Origin: DATJHM01 sp035493895
GTDB taxonomy: Bacteria > Chloroflexota > Ktedonobacteria > Ktedonobacterales > Ktedonobacteraceae
Reading direction: 5' to 3'
DNA length: 34,656 bases
Assembly: GCA_035493895.1 (NCBI GenBank)
Contig: DATJHM010000195.1
Coordinates: forward strand, 1 to 34,656
Shown here: one piece after another, positions 1-8,553 of the stretch
How positions within the stretch are numbered: position 1 is the first letter of the stretch
Layout of the letters: every line of letters begins with the position of its first letter
Translations under genes and position numbers: made by a program
The notes under the pieces: model-generated
Databases searched by the model: none
Told to the model about the DNA's origin: nothing
The model's input: only the letters and a program-made list of their open reading frames with translations

Positions 1-300
1 GTCCATCTGCGCCGCGCCAGTAATCATGTTCTTAATGTAGTCCGCGTGACCGGGGCAGTCCACGTGTGCATAGTGGCGCTTCTCCGTCTCGTACTCCAGG
101 TGCGCAATCGCAATCGTGATACCGCGCTCGCGCTCTTCGGGGGCCTTATCGATCTGGTCGAATGCCGTATATTTAGCAAGCTGAGCAGTCGCCAACACCT
201 TCGTGATGGCAGCAGTCAGGGTCGTCTTGCCATGGTCAATATGCCCGATGGTTCCTACGTTCACATGCGGTTTTGTCCGCTCGAACTTCTTCTTCGCCAT
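1..300 (-). CDS. tuf: Elongation factor Tu, N-terminal 100 residues (cut by window edge)
   Basis: EF-Tu carries aminoacyl-tRNA to the ribosome as a GTP complex. Reading the minus strand from the ATG at 298-300 gives MAKKKFERTKPHVNVGTIGH, followed by the P-loop GHIDHGKT (residues 19-26), the switch I segment ERERGITI and the switch II motif DCPGHAD. All are hallmarks of the GTPase domain. The frame stays open to base 1, so the remaining three quarters of the gene lie outside the window. A GAGGA ribosome-binding site lies about 8 bases before the ATG. It is the last visible gene of the rpoBC-str cluster, but 296 bases separate it from fusA, more than usual, so it may be expressed partly on its own. 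The identification is certain; only completeness is unknown. Confidence 0.97.
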   Translation of the reverse strand, partial: MAKKKFERTKPHVNVGTIGHIDHGKTTLTAAITKVLATAQLAKYTAFDQIDKAPEERERGITIAIAHLEYETEKRHYAHVDCPGHADYIKNMITGAAQMD

Positions 301-548
301 TTCAAATCCTCTTCATCGTATTACTATCCTGCAATGAATTGCAGATAGCGGTAAAAGATACGTGGGAGCAATCCCATGATTGCTCACGCCCGGTAGGCCT
401 GTTCCCTGAGTTCGGCACCGAGCACGCGAAAACTTTCGCAACAGGTAAAAGCAAAAAATGCACTATGTGCGTTGATGGTTTCTAGAAGATAGGAGGGATG
501 AGCGATGACGCAACACCCCACAGGTCTCTCTTGCCATTGTCACACCAG
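301..548 (-). promoter_or_regulatory. Structured leader between fusA and tuf
   Basis: This 248-base stretch has no convincing gene. It contains several short inverted repeats. One at 324-348 is a 7-bp stem, CTGCAAT/ATTGCAG, with a 4-bp outer extension. A second at 366-385 is GAGCAAT/ATTGCTC with a 6-base loop, and a third at 426-439 is GCGAAA/TTTCGC. The first ends roughly 10 bases before the tuf ribosome-binding site. I found no good promoter here. The region may be a 5' leader controlling tuf or a spacer that is processed; this is inference from structure only. Confidence 0.45.
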
Positions 549-576
549 AGGATCACACGTTTTAGCGTGTGATCCT
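549..576 (-). terminator. 11-bp stem-loop just after fusA
   Basis: AGGATCACACG (549-559) and CGTGTGATCCT (566-576) form a perfect 11-bp stem with a 6-base loop, 20 bases past the fusA stop codon. There is no T-run after the stem on the minus strand. It is therefore either a non-canonical terminator or pause, or an mRNA-stabilising or processing hairpin that sets fusA off from tuf. Confidence 0.5.
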
Positions 577-596
577 GCATCTTTGTTATTCTCAGA

Positions 597-2672
597 CTAT
601 CGACTGGCCTTAGCGATAATCTCGTCCGCAATATTCTTCGGAACGGGGTTGTAGTGAGCAAATTCCATGGAGTAGCTTGCTCGACCACTAGTCATAGAAC
701 GGAGCTCGTTCACGTAGCCGAACATCTCGGCAAGGGGAACATGGCCTCGCACCACACTCATCGTCCCACGGCTGTCCATGCCTAGAATTGTGCCACGGCG
801 GCGGTTGAGGTCGCCAATCACATCACCGTAGAACTCTTCAGAAGTCGTTACCTCTACCAGCATGATGGGTTCAAGGATAATCGGCGCGGCTTTGCGAACA
901 GCCTCTTTGATCGCGATAGAACCCGCGGTCTTAAAGGCCATTTCGTTCGAGTCAACATCATGGTACGATCCATCATAGAGCGCCACCTTGACGTCGATCA
1001 TACGATAGCCCGCGATAATGCCGTTTTCCAGCGTCTCGCGAACACCATTTTCGACCGGCTTGATATATTCTTTCGGCACCGTACCGCCAACGATCTCGCT
1101 GATAAATTCGAAACCTTTGCCGCGTTCGTTAGGTTCAACACGCAACCAGACATCGCCATACTGACCATGACCACCTGTCTGACGCACATGTTTTCCCTGT
1201 GCCTGAGCAATACGTGTAATAGTCTCGCGGTAGGCAACCTGTGGACGACCAACGTTTGCTTCAACCTTGAACTCGCGGAACATGCGATCCACAATTACTT
1301 CAAGGTGGAGCTCACCCATACCTCTGATAATGGTCTGACCACTATCCTGATCAGTATACATCTGGAACGTCGGATCTTCCTCTGCCAGCTTGCCCAATGC
1401 AATACCCATCTTGTCCTGGTCGGCACGAGTTTTTGGCTCGATGGCAATCTCAATCACCGGTTCGGGGAACTTGATTGCCTCCAACACGATAGGCTTCTGG
1501 GCATCACTTAGTGTATCACCAGTGAATGTATTACGCAATCCCACAGCGGCACAAATGTCACCTGCGCGAATCTCATCGATATCTTCGCGGTGATTTGCAT
1601 GCATGCGCAACAGGCGTCCAACACGCTCGGTTTTACCCTTTGTCGTATTCTCCGTCTGGGCACCTTTATTCAGGACACCAGAGTAAACACGCAGGTAGGA
1701 GAGGCGGCCCACAAAAGGATCAGAAACGATCTTAAAGACCAGGGCGCTGAATGGGGCGTCGTCGCTCACGTCACGGAAATCTTCCTGATCAGTATCAGGA
1801 TTGATGCCCTTTGGAGGCTCAATATCCTGTGGAGAGGGAAGATAAGCGATAACTGCATCCAGCATTGCCTGGACGCCTTTGTTCTTCAAAGAGCTACCAC
1901 ACAGAACTGCAACCAGCTGATTCGCAATTGTGGCTTTGCGCAATGCTACGATAAGCTCTTCTTTGGTGATCTCTTCGCCCTCAAGATACTTCAGGGTCAG
2001 TTCTTCATCCGTCTCGGCAACACGCTCCAGCAACGCATCTCGGTGTTGCTTGTACTCCGCTGCCATCTCAGCAGGGATCTCTGTGCGCTCGGATGTGGTT
2101 CCCAGGTCATCAGTAAAGATGACCGCCTGCTCTTCGATCAGATCCAGGAAACCCTTGAAGTTGCTCTCACGACCAACGGGAATCTGGATTGGCACAGGCG
2201 TTGCGCCGAGCCGCTCGCGGATCATATCCACGGTGCGCCAGAAATCGGCACCGATACGATCCATCTTATTCACAAAACAGATACGAGGAACATCATACTT
2301 GTTCGCCTGACGCCAGACAGTCTCGGACTGAGGTTCAACTCCAGCCACTGCGTCGAAAACGACGACGCCTCCGTCAAGCACGCGCAGAGATCGCTCTACC
2401 TCAGCGGTAAAATCAACGTGACCAGGGGTGTCAATAATATTGATACGATGGTCTTGCCAGAAACAGGTCGTTGCCGCGGACGTAATCGTAATACCGCGCT
2501 CCTGCTCCTGTGGCATCCAGTCCATAGTGGCTGCCCCTTCGTGCACCTCTCCGATTTTGTGGATCTTTTTGGTGTAGAAAAGGATACGCTCGGTTGTCGT
2601 CGTTTTACCCGCATCAATATGAGCGATGATACCAATATTTCGTGTTTTTTCGAGTGGATATTCTCTTGCCAT
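597..2672 (-). CDS. fusA: Elongation factor G
   Basis: EF-G is the GTPase that drives translocation of tRNA and mRNA on the ribosome and, with RRF, ribosome recycling. The 691-residue protein has the usual EF-G length. The P-loop AHIDAGKT is at residues 17-24, the switch I segment QEQERGITIT near 56-64, DTPGHVD at 81-87 and NKMD at 135-138. Domains II to V follow, with the domain IV segment containing GGHGQYGDV and the C-terminal FGYVNELRSMTSGRA. The ATG at 2670-2672 gives the conserved start MAREYPLEKTRN. It lies 9 bases beyond the rpsG stop and has only a weak Shine-Dalgarno sequence, so translational coupling to rpsG is likely. Order rpsL-rpsG-fusA-tuf is the classical str operon. Confidence 0.98.
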   Translation of the reverse strand: MAREYPLEKTRNIGIIAHIDAGKTTTTERILFYTKKIHKIGEVHEGAATMDWMPQEQERGITITSAATTCFWQDHRINIIDTPGHVDFTAEVERSLRVLDGGVVVFDAVAGVEPQSETVWRQANKYDVPRICFVNKMDRIGADFWRTVDMIRERLGATPVPIQIPVGRESNFKGFLDLIEEQAVIFTDDLGTTSERTEIPAEMAAEYKQHRDALLERVAETDEELTLKYLEGEEITKEELIVALRKATIANQLVAVLCGSSLKNKGVQAMLDAVIAYLPSPQDIEPPKGINPDTDQEDFRDVSDDAPFSALVFKIVSDPFVGRLSYLRVYSGVLNKGAQTENTTKGKTERVGRLLRMHANHREDIDEIRAGDICAAVGLRNTFTGDTLSDAQKPIVLEAIKFPEPVIEIAIEPKTRADQDKMGIALGKLAEEDPTFQMYTDQDSGQTIIRGMGELHLEVIVDRMFREFKVEANVGRPQVAYRETITRIAQAQGKHVRQTGGHGQYGDVWLRVEPNERGKGFEFISEIVGGTVPKEYIKPVENGVRETLENGIIAGYRMIDVKVALYDGSYHDVDSNEMAFKTAGSIAIKEAVRKAAPIILEPIMLVEVTTSEEFYGDVIGDLNRRRGTILGMDSRGTMSVVRGHVPLAEMFGYVNELRSMTSGRASYSMEFAHYNPVPKNIADEIIAKASR

Positions 2673-2681
2673 GATGTCTTT

Positions 2682-3152
2682 TTACCAGCGATAATGAGCG
2701 AAGGCTTTATTCGACTCCGCCATCTTGTGGGTCTCTTCACGTTTCTTTATGGTTGCACCTTGACCCGCTGCTGCATCCATTAGTTCGTTGGCAAGTTTAT
2801 CCGACATCGTTCTTCCCGATCGGGAACGCGATGAACGAATCAGCCAGCGCATTGCCAGCGCATTGCCCCGCTCTCTACGCACATCCACCGGAACCTGATA
2901 GGTTGAACCACCCACGCGCCGAGGCTTCACCTCAATGGTCGGCGTGGCATTCTTCAATGCCTGTTCGAATACCTCCAGTGGAGATCGCTTCAGCCTGCCC
3001 TCGATTGCTTCAAACGCATCATAGATAATGCGCTCGGCAAGACTTCTCTTGCCATCCAGCATCAATTTGCTGGTAAAGCGGGCCACATTTCGGCTCTTGT
3101 ACTTTGGGTCCGGCACATCTGGCCGACGCACGACTCTTTTTCGTCTTGGCAA
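2682..3152 (-). CDS. rpsG: 30S ribosomal protein S7
   Basis: S7 nucleates folding of the 3' domain of 16S rRNA and sits at the E site. The 156-residue protein is the standard bacterial length. It starts MPRRKRVVRRP and contains the conserved TPTIEVKPRRVGGSTYQVP segment and the C-terminal helix ANELMDAAAGQGATIKKREE. The start codon is TTG (complement of 3150-3152). No in-frame ATG fits, and a strong AAGGAGG lies about 6 bases upstream, so the TTG start is well supported. It is followed after 9 bases by fusA, while rpsL lies an unusual 511 bases upstream. A candidate promoter in that gap could give S7 and EF-G their own transcript. Confidence 0.97.
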   Translation of the reverse strand: MPRRKRVVRRPDVPDPKYKSRNVARFTSKLMLDGKRSLAERIIYDAFEAIEGRLKRSPLEVFEQALKNATPTIEVKPRRVGGSTYQVPVDVRRERGNALAMRWLIRSSRSRSGRTMSDKLANELMDAAAGQGATIKKREETHKMAESNKAFAHYRW

Positions 3153-3377
3153 GTTTTGCCTCCTTAGTCTCTCATTCAGGCACGTTTCCTGCTTATCAGG
3201 TTCCGTTTGAATGCAACATTGTTTTGTTGTTACGCAGACTTCTTACTTGCTTCTCGTCATCAGTTACCTTCGCAGCGGCCTGGTCTCTTTCGCAACAGGC
3301 TTACGTACATCTCCCCAGTGGAGTCTCTAAAGCTGACAGGCAACGGCAGCAACTCCTGATACTGGCCCTGGATGATT

Positions 3378-3406
3378 ATAATAACAGACACCAGAAAAGG
3401 CGTCGA
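3378..3406 (-). promoter_or_regulatory. Candidate promoter for rpsG-fusA
   Basis: On the minus strand an extended -10 element, TG-T-TATTAT (TATTAT at 3378-3383), lies 17 bases from a partial -35 TCGACG (3401-3406, 4 of 6 matches to TTGACA). It points toward rpsG, about 225 bases away. The extended -10 is the main support. Confidence 0.4.
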
Positions 3407-3607
3407 TTCGACAGGGAAGAAAGTCCTCCCAATCTCCTTCGGACGCCTACACGCGGATGCCTTTCCTTCTGCATTATCTCGCGACGATACTTCGCTTGCC
3501 TTCCCCTTGCCAAAACAAGAGGGATATGCTCAGGAGAACATCCGACGATCACTCAGCCTGCACGCTTGCACGTGCGCTGAATGATGTGCAATATACCGAT
3601 AGCTCGT

Positions 3608-3649
3608 AAAACATTGCAGGAACACCACCAAGAGATGGTCCTTACAATG
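3608..3649 (-). terminator. Terminator- or attenuator-like hairpin after rpsL
   Basis: On the minus strand, 14 bases after the rpsL stop, CATTG pairs with CAATG (outer stem 3645-3649 with 3612-3616). An imperfect inner AGGA-CCA/TGG-TCCT stem lies between them, and TTTT follows (3611-3608). This resembles an intrinsic terminator or attenuator that would lower expression of rpsG-fusA relative to rpsL. Confidence 0.45.
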
Positions 3650-3663
3650 CCTACGGTTTTTAA

Positions 3664-4113
3664 TTATCTTTTGCCTTTTGTTGGTGCAGCTGCCTGACCT
3701 GGCTTTGGACGCTTGGCCCCATACTTCGAGCGGCCTCGACGACGCTTTGAAACGCCATCACTGTCCAGGGTGCCACGCACTATATGGTAACGCACGCTAG
3801 GCAGATCTTTCACACGACCGCCGCGAATGAGTACCGATGAGTGCTCTTGCAGGTTATGCCCTTCCCCAGGAATATAGGCAGTTACTTCCATCTGGTTAGA
3901 TAAACGTACACGCGCAATCTTACGCATTGCCGAATTCGGCTTCTTCGGCGTCATTGTACGCACCTGTGTGCAGACGCCACGCTTCTGCGGCGACCCACGC
4001 AAACGAAAGGTCCTATTCTTCAACGCATTGTATGAATACAACAACGCGGGGGCCTTCACTTTTTTCTGTTTGTTCGAACGACCCTTTCGGATCAGTTGGT
4101 TAATTGTCGGCAA
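3664..4113 (-). CDS. rpsL: 30S ribosomal protein S12
   Basis: S12 lies at the decoding centre and controls translational accuracy. The 149-residue protein starts MPTINQLIRKGR and keeps the conserved blocks PQKRGVCTQV, TPKKPNSAMRK (residues 55-65), EGHNLQEHS and RGGRVKDLP. Between PAL (22-24) and SPQKRGVC (41-48) it carries an extra segment of about 15 residues. Bacillus-type S12 has an insertion at the same place; the short E. coli form does not. The glycine of the usual KDLPGVRYH loop is serine (S106). The lysines linked to streptomycin sensitivity are present. The C-terminus has a 10-residue PAAPTKGKR-type tail. The start codon is TTG (complement of 4111-4113), supported by GGGAGGAT about 8 bases upstream and by the conserved N-terminus. 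Confidence 0.97.
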   Translation of the reverse strand: MPTINQLIRKGRSNKQKKVKAPALLYSYNALKNRTFRLRGSPQKRGVCTQVRTMTPKKPNSAMRKIARVRLSNQMEVTAYIPGEGHNLQEHSSVLIRGGRVKDLPSVRYHIVRGTLDSDGVSKRRRGRSKYGAKRPKPGQAAAPTKGKR

Positions 4114-4141
4114 GGAACGATCCTCCCTGTCCCTCTTCAGT

Positions 4142-4170
4142 AGGCGCGAATAGTTGAGTTATTCGCGCCT
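4142..4170 (-). terminator. 11-bp stem-loop between rpoC and rpsL
   Basis: AGGCGCGAATA (4142-4152) pairs perfectly with TATTCGCGCCT (4160-4170) around a 7-base loop. A second small perfect hairpin, CATATGC/GCATATG with loop GGTT, lies at 4182-4199, directly after the rpoC stop. Neither is followed by a T-run on the minus strand. They may be processing or stability elements, or weak pause sites, separating rpoC from rpsL. Confidence 0.5.
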
Positions 4171-4202
4171 TCTTCTTCACACATATGCGGTTGCATATGA
4201 TA

Positions 4203-7200
4203 TCATTCATCGTCTTCACTGTCAAGTGTCAGCCCGAGCAAGCCACTACTTGAACCCATCCCACTTCCCACACCCACGCTCGCAACTACTGGTGTCGCCG
4301 CCGCCACACGAGCGGCATTCGCCTGACGTCTCGCCAGTTCTTCACGGCGACGCTGCGCAATGCCCGATCCCGCAGGTATCAACTTACCAATAATCACGTT
4401 CTCTTTCAAGCCAACCAGGTGATCTGTCTGCGCTTCAATTGCCGCTTCCGTCAGCACACGCGTGGTCTCCTGGAAGGATGCCGCCGCGAGGAAGCTGTCG
4501 GTATTCAATGAAGCCTTCGTCACACCCAGCAGGACGGTCTGAGCATGGGCTGGCTCGCCACCTTCTGCCAGAACTCGTGCATTTGTATCCGCATACACGA
4601 AACGATCTACCAGGTCATTTGGCAACATCTCGGTATCGCCGGGTTCGTCGATCTTCACACGTCTCAGCATCTGGCGAATGATGACTTCGATGTGCTTGTC
4701 GTTGATGTACACACCAGTGTTTCGGTAGACACGCTGTACCTCTTTGACCAGATACAACTGCACTGCCTCAGGCCCCTGGATGCGCAATACGTCCTGCGGA
4801 TCTCGCTGACCCGAGGTGATCGGCGTTCCTGCCTGGATCTTCTGACCGTTGGTTACGTTCAGGTTGCGCGCGGCTGGGATAGGATACGAGCGCTCGTCAC
4901 GCTCTTCAAAACGGATCGACAATGGGCTCTCTGCGTTCACCAGTCCCTCGCCTTCGGTTCTGGCGATTACAGGTACAGCCTCTCCACCGTCCTCCGCAGG
5001 CATCAGAGCAATAATCTGCTCTTTCAGCACATGTTCCTGGTCTTTCACCAGTACTTTGCTTCCGGCTGGCAGTGGATACTCATCGAAGAAGACGTTGGTC
5101 GAGACAACGCGAACGGTTCTCGCTCCCGTCTGCTCGTCCTTGACGACCTCTACGACGCCATCGATCTCGCTCATCTCCGCTTTATCTTTTGGTACACGTG
5201 CCTCGAAAAGTTCCTCAACACGTGGCAGACCTTGCGTGATGTCTCCCTGTGCTCCCGCGATACCTCCGGTGTGGAAGGTACGCATCGTCAACTGCGTTCC
5301 AGGCTCACCAATCGACTGCGCAGCAATGATACCACAAGCAGCACCAATACGCGCCAGCGAGTTCGCCGCCAGGTCTCGTCCGTAACATTTACGACAGATG
5401 CCTCTGCGTGCACGACACACAAGCACTGAACGCACGCGTACAGCTTTGGCTCCTGAATTGGCAATTTCGTCGATCAGTTCATCTGTCAGCTCTTCCCCTG
5501 CCTCGATATGCTCCAGACCAGGGATGGCCTCCGCCAGAACACGACCCGTCAGACGGGTACGAATACCATCAAGACCCATATCCAGTGAGTCAAATTCGGT
5601 AATCAGGATACCGTCAGTCGTTCCACAATCCTCTTCGGTGACGATGACGTCCTGCGCTACGTCGATCAGACGGCGGGTGAGATACCCGGACTCTGCCGTA
5701 CGCAATGCGGTGTCTGCCAGTCCCTTACGAGCACCATGGCTACTGATGAAGTACTCCAACACGCTCAAGCCTTCGCGGAAATTTCCACGAATTGGAATTG
5801 CAATGATCTTACCTGATGGACTCGCCATCAAACCACGCATTCCTGAAAGCTGACGGATCTGCTGGAACTTCGCTTTCGTGGCACCAGATTTGGCGATCGT
5901 GAAGATCGAACCATACGGGTCGAGCGTCGCTTCCACCATCTTGGTGACATTATCGGTCGCTTCGTTCCAGGCATCCACGGTCTGCTGATACTTCTCGTTA
6001 TCGGTGATCAGACCGTCACGATACTGCTCTTCTAACTCAGCAATCTTCGCATCGGCTTTCGCCAGCTCTTCTTGCTTCCCTTCAGGCACTTTCACATCAC
6101 TGATGGCAATAGTTGCGCCAGCTTTGGTCGAGTAGAAGAAACCAAGACGCTTGATTTCATCGGCCAGATCTGTCGTTTTTGCTCGCCCATATTCTTTAAA
6201 GCACTCTGCAATGATCTGCTTCAAGTTCTCCTTTTTCATGGCATAGTTCTTGAAACGGATACGCTCGGGCAATGCTTCATTGAAGATGAGACGACCTACG
6301 GTTGTAGTTACCGGTTTAATGGTTGTGCGCAATGTTGGTTTATCGGGAGGCGGAGAGTCGTAGAAGTCCGTTCCCGGTGCGATACGCACTTTGATCAACG
6401 CCTGAAGATCAACGACACCATGTTGATACGCCAGCAGTGCCTCAGAGATGTCGGTGAAGATGCGTCCCGCGCCCTTTTTGTTCGGACGATCCTGCGTCAG
6501 GTAGAAGCAACCAAGCACCATATCCTGGCTGGCTCCGATCGATGGCTCACCATGTGCTGGCGAGAGCAGGTTACGGGTCGACATCATAAACTGACGCGCT
6601 TCGTCCTGCGCTTTCTCGGACAATGGCACGTGAACAGCCATCTGGTCACCATCAAAGTCTGCGTTGAAGGCCGAACAGACCAGCGGGTGCAACTGAATAG
6701 CGCTCCCCTCGACCAGAACAGCTTCAAAGGCCTGAATACCAAGGCGGTGCAACGTCGGTGCGCGGTTCAATAGCACTGGATGGTTTTTAATGACCTCTTC
6801 CAGCACATCCCAGACTTCCGGTTTGACACGCTCAACGAAACGCTTGGCACTCTTGATGTTGTGGGCAAAGTTTTGCTCTACCAGTTTACGCATCACAAAT
6901 GGCTTAAACAGCTCCAATGCCATACGCTTTGGCAGACCGCACTGGTGCAGTTTCAGCTCTGGACCAACCACGATTACCGAACGGCCAGAGTAGTCAACAC
7001 GTTTACCCAGCAGGTTCTGACGGAAACGGCCCTGCTTACCTTTGAGCATATCGGACAGGCTCTTGAGCTTGTGGTTACCGGAACCGGCCACGGCACGGCC
7101 ACGGCGACCATTGTCGATCAGAGCATCACACGCCTCTTGCAGCATGCGTTTCTCGTTGCGGATGATGATCTCAGGCGCTCCGAGCTCCAGCAAACGTTTG

Positions 7201-8540
7201 AGACGATTGTTGCGGTTGATTACGCGGCGATAGAGATCGTTGAGGTCCGAAGTTGCGAAACGGCCACCATCCAACTGTACCATCGGGCGCAGGTCTGGGG
7301 GCAACACGGGCAACACGGTCAGGATCATCCACTCCGGCAATGTGTTTGACTTGCGGAAGGCTTCTACCACTTTCAGGCGCTTTGTCGCCTTCTTGCGGCG
7401 CTGACCAACCGTTGAGCTGATCTCGTGGCGCAGATCGCCAGAAAGCTTCTCCAGGTTAATCCCGGAGATCAACTCACGCACGGCCTCCGCACCCATCCCG
7501 GCGCGGAAGACATCCGAGAAGTTGTCTTTCAGCTCGCGATAGCGGTTCTCCTGGAGCAGATCCAGCTTTTTGAGACCTTCCAGATCGCGGCGCGCCTGCT
7601 CGATATGCTGACGTGCCTCGTTGCGCTCTTTCTCCAGTTGCGCCTGCGCGGTATCGATCTGACCCTGAAACTCCAGGCCCAAACGATCCGACTCACGTCG
7701 GCTCTCGGATTGCAGCGCATCCAGTTCACGACGAGCCTGCTCGGCAATACTATTGCGTGTCTGCTCGGCAACACGCTCAAGCACATCCAGGTGCTTCGGC
7801 GTGATGACCTCTCCCTCTTTGACGATTACCTGATCGCTCAAACCAAAGTAAATTGGCTCTTCCGCTGCCAGGTTCATCGAATCGCGTAAGAGAGCACGCG
7901 TCTCACTCTCAGAGCGACGAGCGCCATCCAGATCCTGCTCGCGCTTCTCTTCGATCTCTTTACGATTCGCCGTAGAGAAACGCTGCTCGACATCTTTAAT
8001 TGCACTATCTCGTCTCGTACGCAGATCATTGATGCGATCCACGACACGCTCATCGAGATTCTGTTGTAGACCAACCATCTCTTCGTCCAGGCGCATCAGC
8101 TCACGCTGGCGGGCCTCTTCGTCGATGTTGGTGACGACATAGAGTGCGAAGTACAGAATGCGCTCCAGGTTACGCGGGGAGAGATCCAGCAGGAGACCAA
8201 TACGGCTGGGAGTGCCTTTAAAGTACCAGATATGGCTCACAGGCGAGGCCAGTTCGATATGTCCCATGCGCTCACGGCGCACTTTTGAGCGCGCTACTTC
8301 GACGCCACACTTATCGCAGACGATACCTTTAAAACGTACACGCTTATATTTACCACAATAGCATTCCCAGTCTTTCGTTGGTCCGAAAATGCGTTCGCAG
8401 AACAGGCCATCTTTCTCTGGTTTCAATGTACGATAATTAATTGTTTCCGGTTTCGTGACCTCGCCATAGCTCCAACTGCGAATCTGCTCGGGGCTGGCAA
8501 GGCTGATACGGATAGCGTTGAAATCATTTACTTCTAGCAT
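4203..8540 (-). CDS. rpoC: DNA-directed RNA polymerase subunit beta-prime
   Basis: Catalytic subunit of RNA polymerase. The 1445-residue protein has the N-terminal zinc ribbon (C60, C62, C75, C78) and the catalytic NADFDGD loop (residues 626-632; Mg ligands D628, D630, D632). The bridge helix and trigger loop region includes REGLSVLEYFISSHGARKGLADTA. The second zinc site is formed by the DCGT cysteine and CRARRGICRKC. Between LYVVTN (about 139) and YRELKDNF (about 335) there is a highly charged, heptad-like insertion of roughly 190 residues that the E. coli protein lacks. The C-terminus ends in a low-complexity acidic tail. ATG at 8538-8540 has AGGAGG 5 bases upstream. It lies 84 bases after rpoB and 89 bases before rpsL. 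Confidence 0.98.
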   Translation of the reverse strand: MLEVNDFNAIRISLASPEQIRSWSYGEVTKPETINYRTLKPEKDGLFCERIFGPTKDWECYCGKYKRVRFKGIVCDKCGVEVARSKVRRERMGHIELASPVSHIWYFKGTPSRIGLLLDLSPRNLERILYFALYVVTNIDEEARQRELMRLDEEMVGLQQNLDERVVDRINDLRTRRDSAIKDVEQRFSTANRKEIEEKREQDLDGARRSESETRALLRDSMNLAAEEPIYFGLSDQVIVKEGEVITPKHLDVLERVAEQTRNSIAEQARRELDALQSESRRESDRLGLEFQGQIDTAQAQLEKERNEARQHIEQARRDLEGLKKLDLLQENRYRELKDNFSDVFRAGMGAEAVRELISGINLEKLSGDLRHEISSTVGQRRKKATKRLKVVEAFRKSNTLPEWMILTVLPVLPPDLRPMVQLDGGRFATSDLNDLYRRVINRNNRLKRLLELGAPEIIIRNEKRMLQEACDALIDNGRRGRAVAGSGNHKLKSLSDMLKGKQGRFRQNLLGKRVDYSGRSVIVVGPELKLHQCGLPKRMALELFKPFVMRKLVEQNFAHNIKSAKRFVERVKPEVWDVLEEVIKNHPVLLNRAPTLHRLGIQAFEAVLVEGSAIQLHPLVCSAFNADFDGDQMAVHVPLSEKAQDEARQFMMSTRNLLSPAHGEPSIGASQDMVLGCFYLTQDRPNKKGAGRIFTDISEALLAYQHGVVDLQALIKVRIAPGTDFYDSPPPDKPTLRTTIKPVTTTVGRLIFNEALPERIRFKNYAMKKENLKQIIAECFKEYGRAKTTDLADEIKRLGFFYSTKAGATIAISDVKVPEGKQEELAKADAKIAELEEQYRDGLITDNEKYQQTVDAWNEATDNVTKMVEATLDPYGSIFTIAKSGATKAKFQQIRQLSGMRGLMASPSGKIIAIPIRGNFREGLSVLEYFISSHGARKGLADTALRTAESGYLTRRLIDVAQDVIVTEEDCGTTDGILITEFDSLDMGLDGIRTRLTGRVLAEAIPGLEHIEAGEELTDELIDEIANSGAKAVRVRSVLVCRARRGICRKCYGRDLAANSLARIGAACGIIAAQSIGEPGTQLTMRTFHTGGIAGAQGDITQGLPRVEELFEARVPKDKAEMSEIDGVVEVVKDEQTGARTVRVVSTNVFFDEYPLPAGSKVLVKDQEHVLKEQIIALMPAEDGGEAVPVIARTEGEGLVNAESPLSIRFEERDERSYPIPAARNLNVTNGQKIQAGTPITSGQRDPQDVLRIQGPEAVQLYLVKEVQRVYRNTGVYINDKHIEVIIRQMLRRVKIDEPGDTEMLPNDLVDRFVYADTNARVLAEGGEPAHAQTVLLGVTKASLNTDSFLAAASFQETTRVLTEAAIEAQTDHLVGLKENVIIGKLIPAGSGIAQRRREELARRQANAARVAAATPVVASVGVGSGMGSSSGLLGLTLDSEDDE

Positions 8541-8553
8541 GCTACCTCCTGGG

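Larger units (their letters stand above)
3153..3663 (-). other. Long rpsL-rpsG spacer without a gene
   Basis: In most bacteria rpsL and rpsG are separated by tens of bases; here the gap is 511. I see no convincing coding sequence on either strand. A 158-residue open frame on the plus strand overlaps the start of rpsG in antisense and has no recognisable features. The spacer holds a terminator-like hairpin directly after rpsL and an extended -10 promoter candidate near its middle, both listed separately. Confidence 0.6.

Noticed and set aside
301..348. Mini-ORF ATG AAG AGG ATT TGA overlapping the tuf ribosome-binding site as a leader peptide
   Set aside because: Four codons with no ribosome-binding site of its own; likely chance.
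1590..2783. 397-residue plus-strand open frame across fusA
   Set aside because: It lies antisense to the conserved EF-G gene, with no family features; a codon-bias shadow.
3104..3580. 158-residue plus-strand open frame in the rpsL-rpsG spacer
   Set aside because: Low-complexity composition, overlap with the rpsG start, no ribosome-binding site and no recognisable motif.
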